From contig JAJRQP010000225.1 in the NCBI GenBank assembly GCA_024280195.1, forward strand, positions 1-6,160: a DNA stretch of 6,160 bases. The letters are read 5' to 3'. Under the pieces are notes generated by a model. The model was not told the origin of the DNA and did no database searches. It was given only the letters and a program-made list of their open reading frames with translations. The first letter of the stretch is position 1. Every line of letters begins with the position of its first letter. The DNA is from Bacteroidota bacterium (GTDB lineage: Bacteria > Bacteroidota > Bacteroidia > Flavobacteriales_D > Crocinitomicaceae). Below are positions 5,671 through 6,160 of this stretch, piece by piece. A program made the translations under genes and the position numbers.

Positions 5671-6110
5671 CTCCGTAGGGGTAAAACCTCTACACTTTAA
5701 TAAACACATGCGTCAAATCCTCATAGGTTTTGTTTCTACGAAGCTAGGATTGAAATTCTGAAAAGAATATTGAGCTCCGTAGGAGTAAAACCTCTACACT
5801 TTAATAAACACATGCGTCAAATCCTTATATGTTTTGCTTCTACGAAGCTAGGATTGAAATTCTGAAAAGAGTATTGAGTTCCGTAGGAGTAAAACCTCTG
5901 CACTTTAATAAACACATGCGTCAAATCCTTATATGTTTTGCTTCTACGAAGCTAGGATTGAAATTCTGAAAAGAGTATTGAGTTCCGTAGGAGCAAAATC
6001 TCTACACCTTAATAAACACATGCATCAAATTCCTATAGGTTTTGTTTCTACGAAGCTAGGATTGAAATTCTGAAAAAGAATATTGAGCTCCGTAGGAGCA
6101 AAACCTCTAT
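5671..6110 (+). repeat. Tandem array of a structured ~104-bp repeat (four units plus a partial fifth)
   Basis: The units begin with c/ttccgtagg at 5671, 5775, 5879, 5983 and 6088, giving periods of 104, 104, 104 and 105 bp; the last copy runs only about 23 bp. Units 2 and 3 are nearly identical (I count two differences), while units 1 and 4 differ more. Each unit has a left arm like ctccgtaggagtaaaacct, a ~35-nt conserved core (cactttaataaacacatg and on), and a right arm like aggttttgtttctacgaag that pairs with the left arm (unit 1: 5671-5689 with 5725-5743). A small hairpin attct-gaaa-agaat follows (5755-5768). The period of 104 rules out a repeated peptide. It resembles dispersed GCTCCGTAGGAGC-type intergenic repeats I recall from Bacteroidota, here in tandem form; I could not check copies elsewhere. 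Confidence 0.93.
6087..6099. repeat. Perfect short palindrome heading the partial fifth unit
   Basis: gctcc-gta-ggagc has a 5-bp stem and a 3-nt loop. In the other units the same head is imperfect (ggagt, or gttcc) but still pairs if G-U wobbles are allowed. Forming it competes with the long left-arm/right-arm stem, and because this last copy lacks a right arm it is the only fold available here. Confidence 0.7.
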
Positions 6111-6137
6111 ATATCTAGCAAATGAAACTCTTCAAAA

Positions 6138-6150
6138 GCCTCAGAGAGGC
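6138..6150. repeat. Second, different short palindrome at the right edge
   Basis: gcctc-aga-gaggc is a 5-bp stem with a 3-nt loop, followed by ggcataacag up to the window end. Its geometry copies that of gctcc-gta-ggagc in the neighbouring array, but the sequence differs. The bases between (6111-6137) show no gene; an ATG at 6122 opens only an 11-codon frame. This may be the start of another intergenic repeat type that continues beyond the window. Confidence 0.5.
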
Positions 6151-6160
6151 GGCATAACAG

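Noticed and set aside
5711..5720. Promoter in the minus strand of the repeat core (TTTGACG)
   Set aside because: A -35-like TTGACG occurs in most units, but no suitable -10 or TAnnTTTG box lies at the right spacing.
5671..6110. CRISPR array
   Set aside because: Units of about 104 bp are similar along their whole length, with no unique spacers, and no cas genes are present.
6122..6157. Eleven-codon ORF starting at the ATG near the right edge
   Set aside because: It is too short, overlaps a palindrome, and nothing supports its translation.

Overview
The window is low in G+C and reads as a Bacteroidota chromosome, most likely Flavobacteriales. The family resemblance of the proteins, the lack of clear Shine-Dalgarno sites and a TAnnTTTG-type promoter box all point that way; the genus is not determined. 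The central content is part of a flexirubin / aryl-polyene type pigment-lipid locus. That reading rests on a set of genes that recur together in such clusters: a ketoacyl-synthase-like chain-length factor, a polysaccharide deacetylase, a LolA-like carrier, a hotdog 3-hydroxyacyl-ACP dehydratase and a GT2-DUF2062 glycosyltransferase.

Layout, left to right. Positions 1-879 (+) hold the 3' part of a family 2 glycosyltransferase fused to a DUF2062 membrane domain; its N-terminus lies outside the window. A 145-bp gap follows, with a perfect 14-bp inverted repeat (907-954) and a candidate promoter (979-986). Then comes a SAM-dependent methyltransferase with a GTG start (1025-1681, +). Directly abutting it, tail to tail with no spacer, is the end of a six-gene minus-strand operon (5593 down to 1682). 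In transcription order the operon encodes a KS-like protein lacking the active-site Cys, a NodB-type deacetylase, a LolA-like protein, a FabZ-sized dehydratase with a His/Asp dyad, an unknown small beta-rich protein, and a secreted ChaN/Tiki/EreA-like protein. Five of the six genes are joined by overlapping stop and start codons or nested ends (ATGA, 8-bp overlap, TAATG, ATGA); the only gap is 11 bp.

Positions 5594-6160 hold no gene. A 77-bp leader with two small dyads is followed by a tandem array of four ~104-bp units plus a fifth partial one. Each unit can fold into a long hairpin and a small GAAA-loop hairpin. The unit length is not a multiple of three, so this is structured non-coding DNA. 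A different short palindrome (6138-6150) lies at the right edge.

Working model (inference): the KS-like protein would pair with a catalytic KS encoded elsewhere to set polyene chain length, and the dehydratase would introduce the double bonds. LolA, the deacetylase and the GT2-DUF2062 protein would handle transport, attachment or tailoring of the pigment lipid at the envelope. The window has no ACP, catalytic KS, aromatic-acid ammonia lyase or dialkylresorcinol enzymes, so it holds only part of a pathway. The two distal operon genes are the least explained and could be unrecognised accessory parts.
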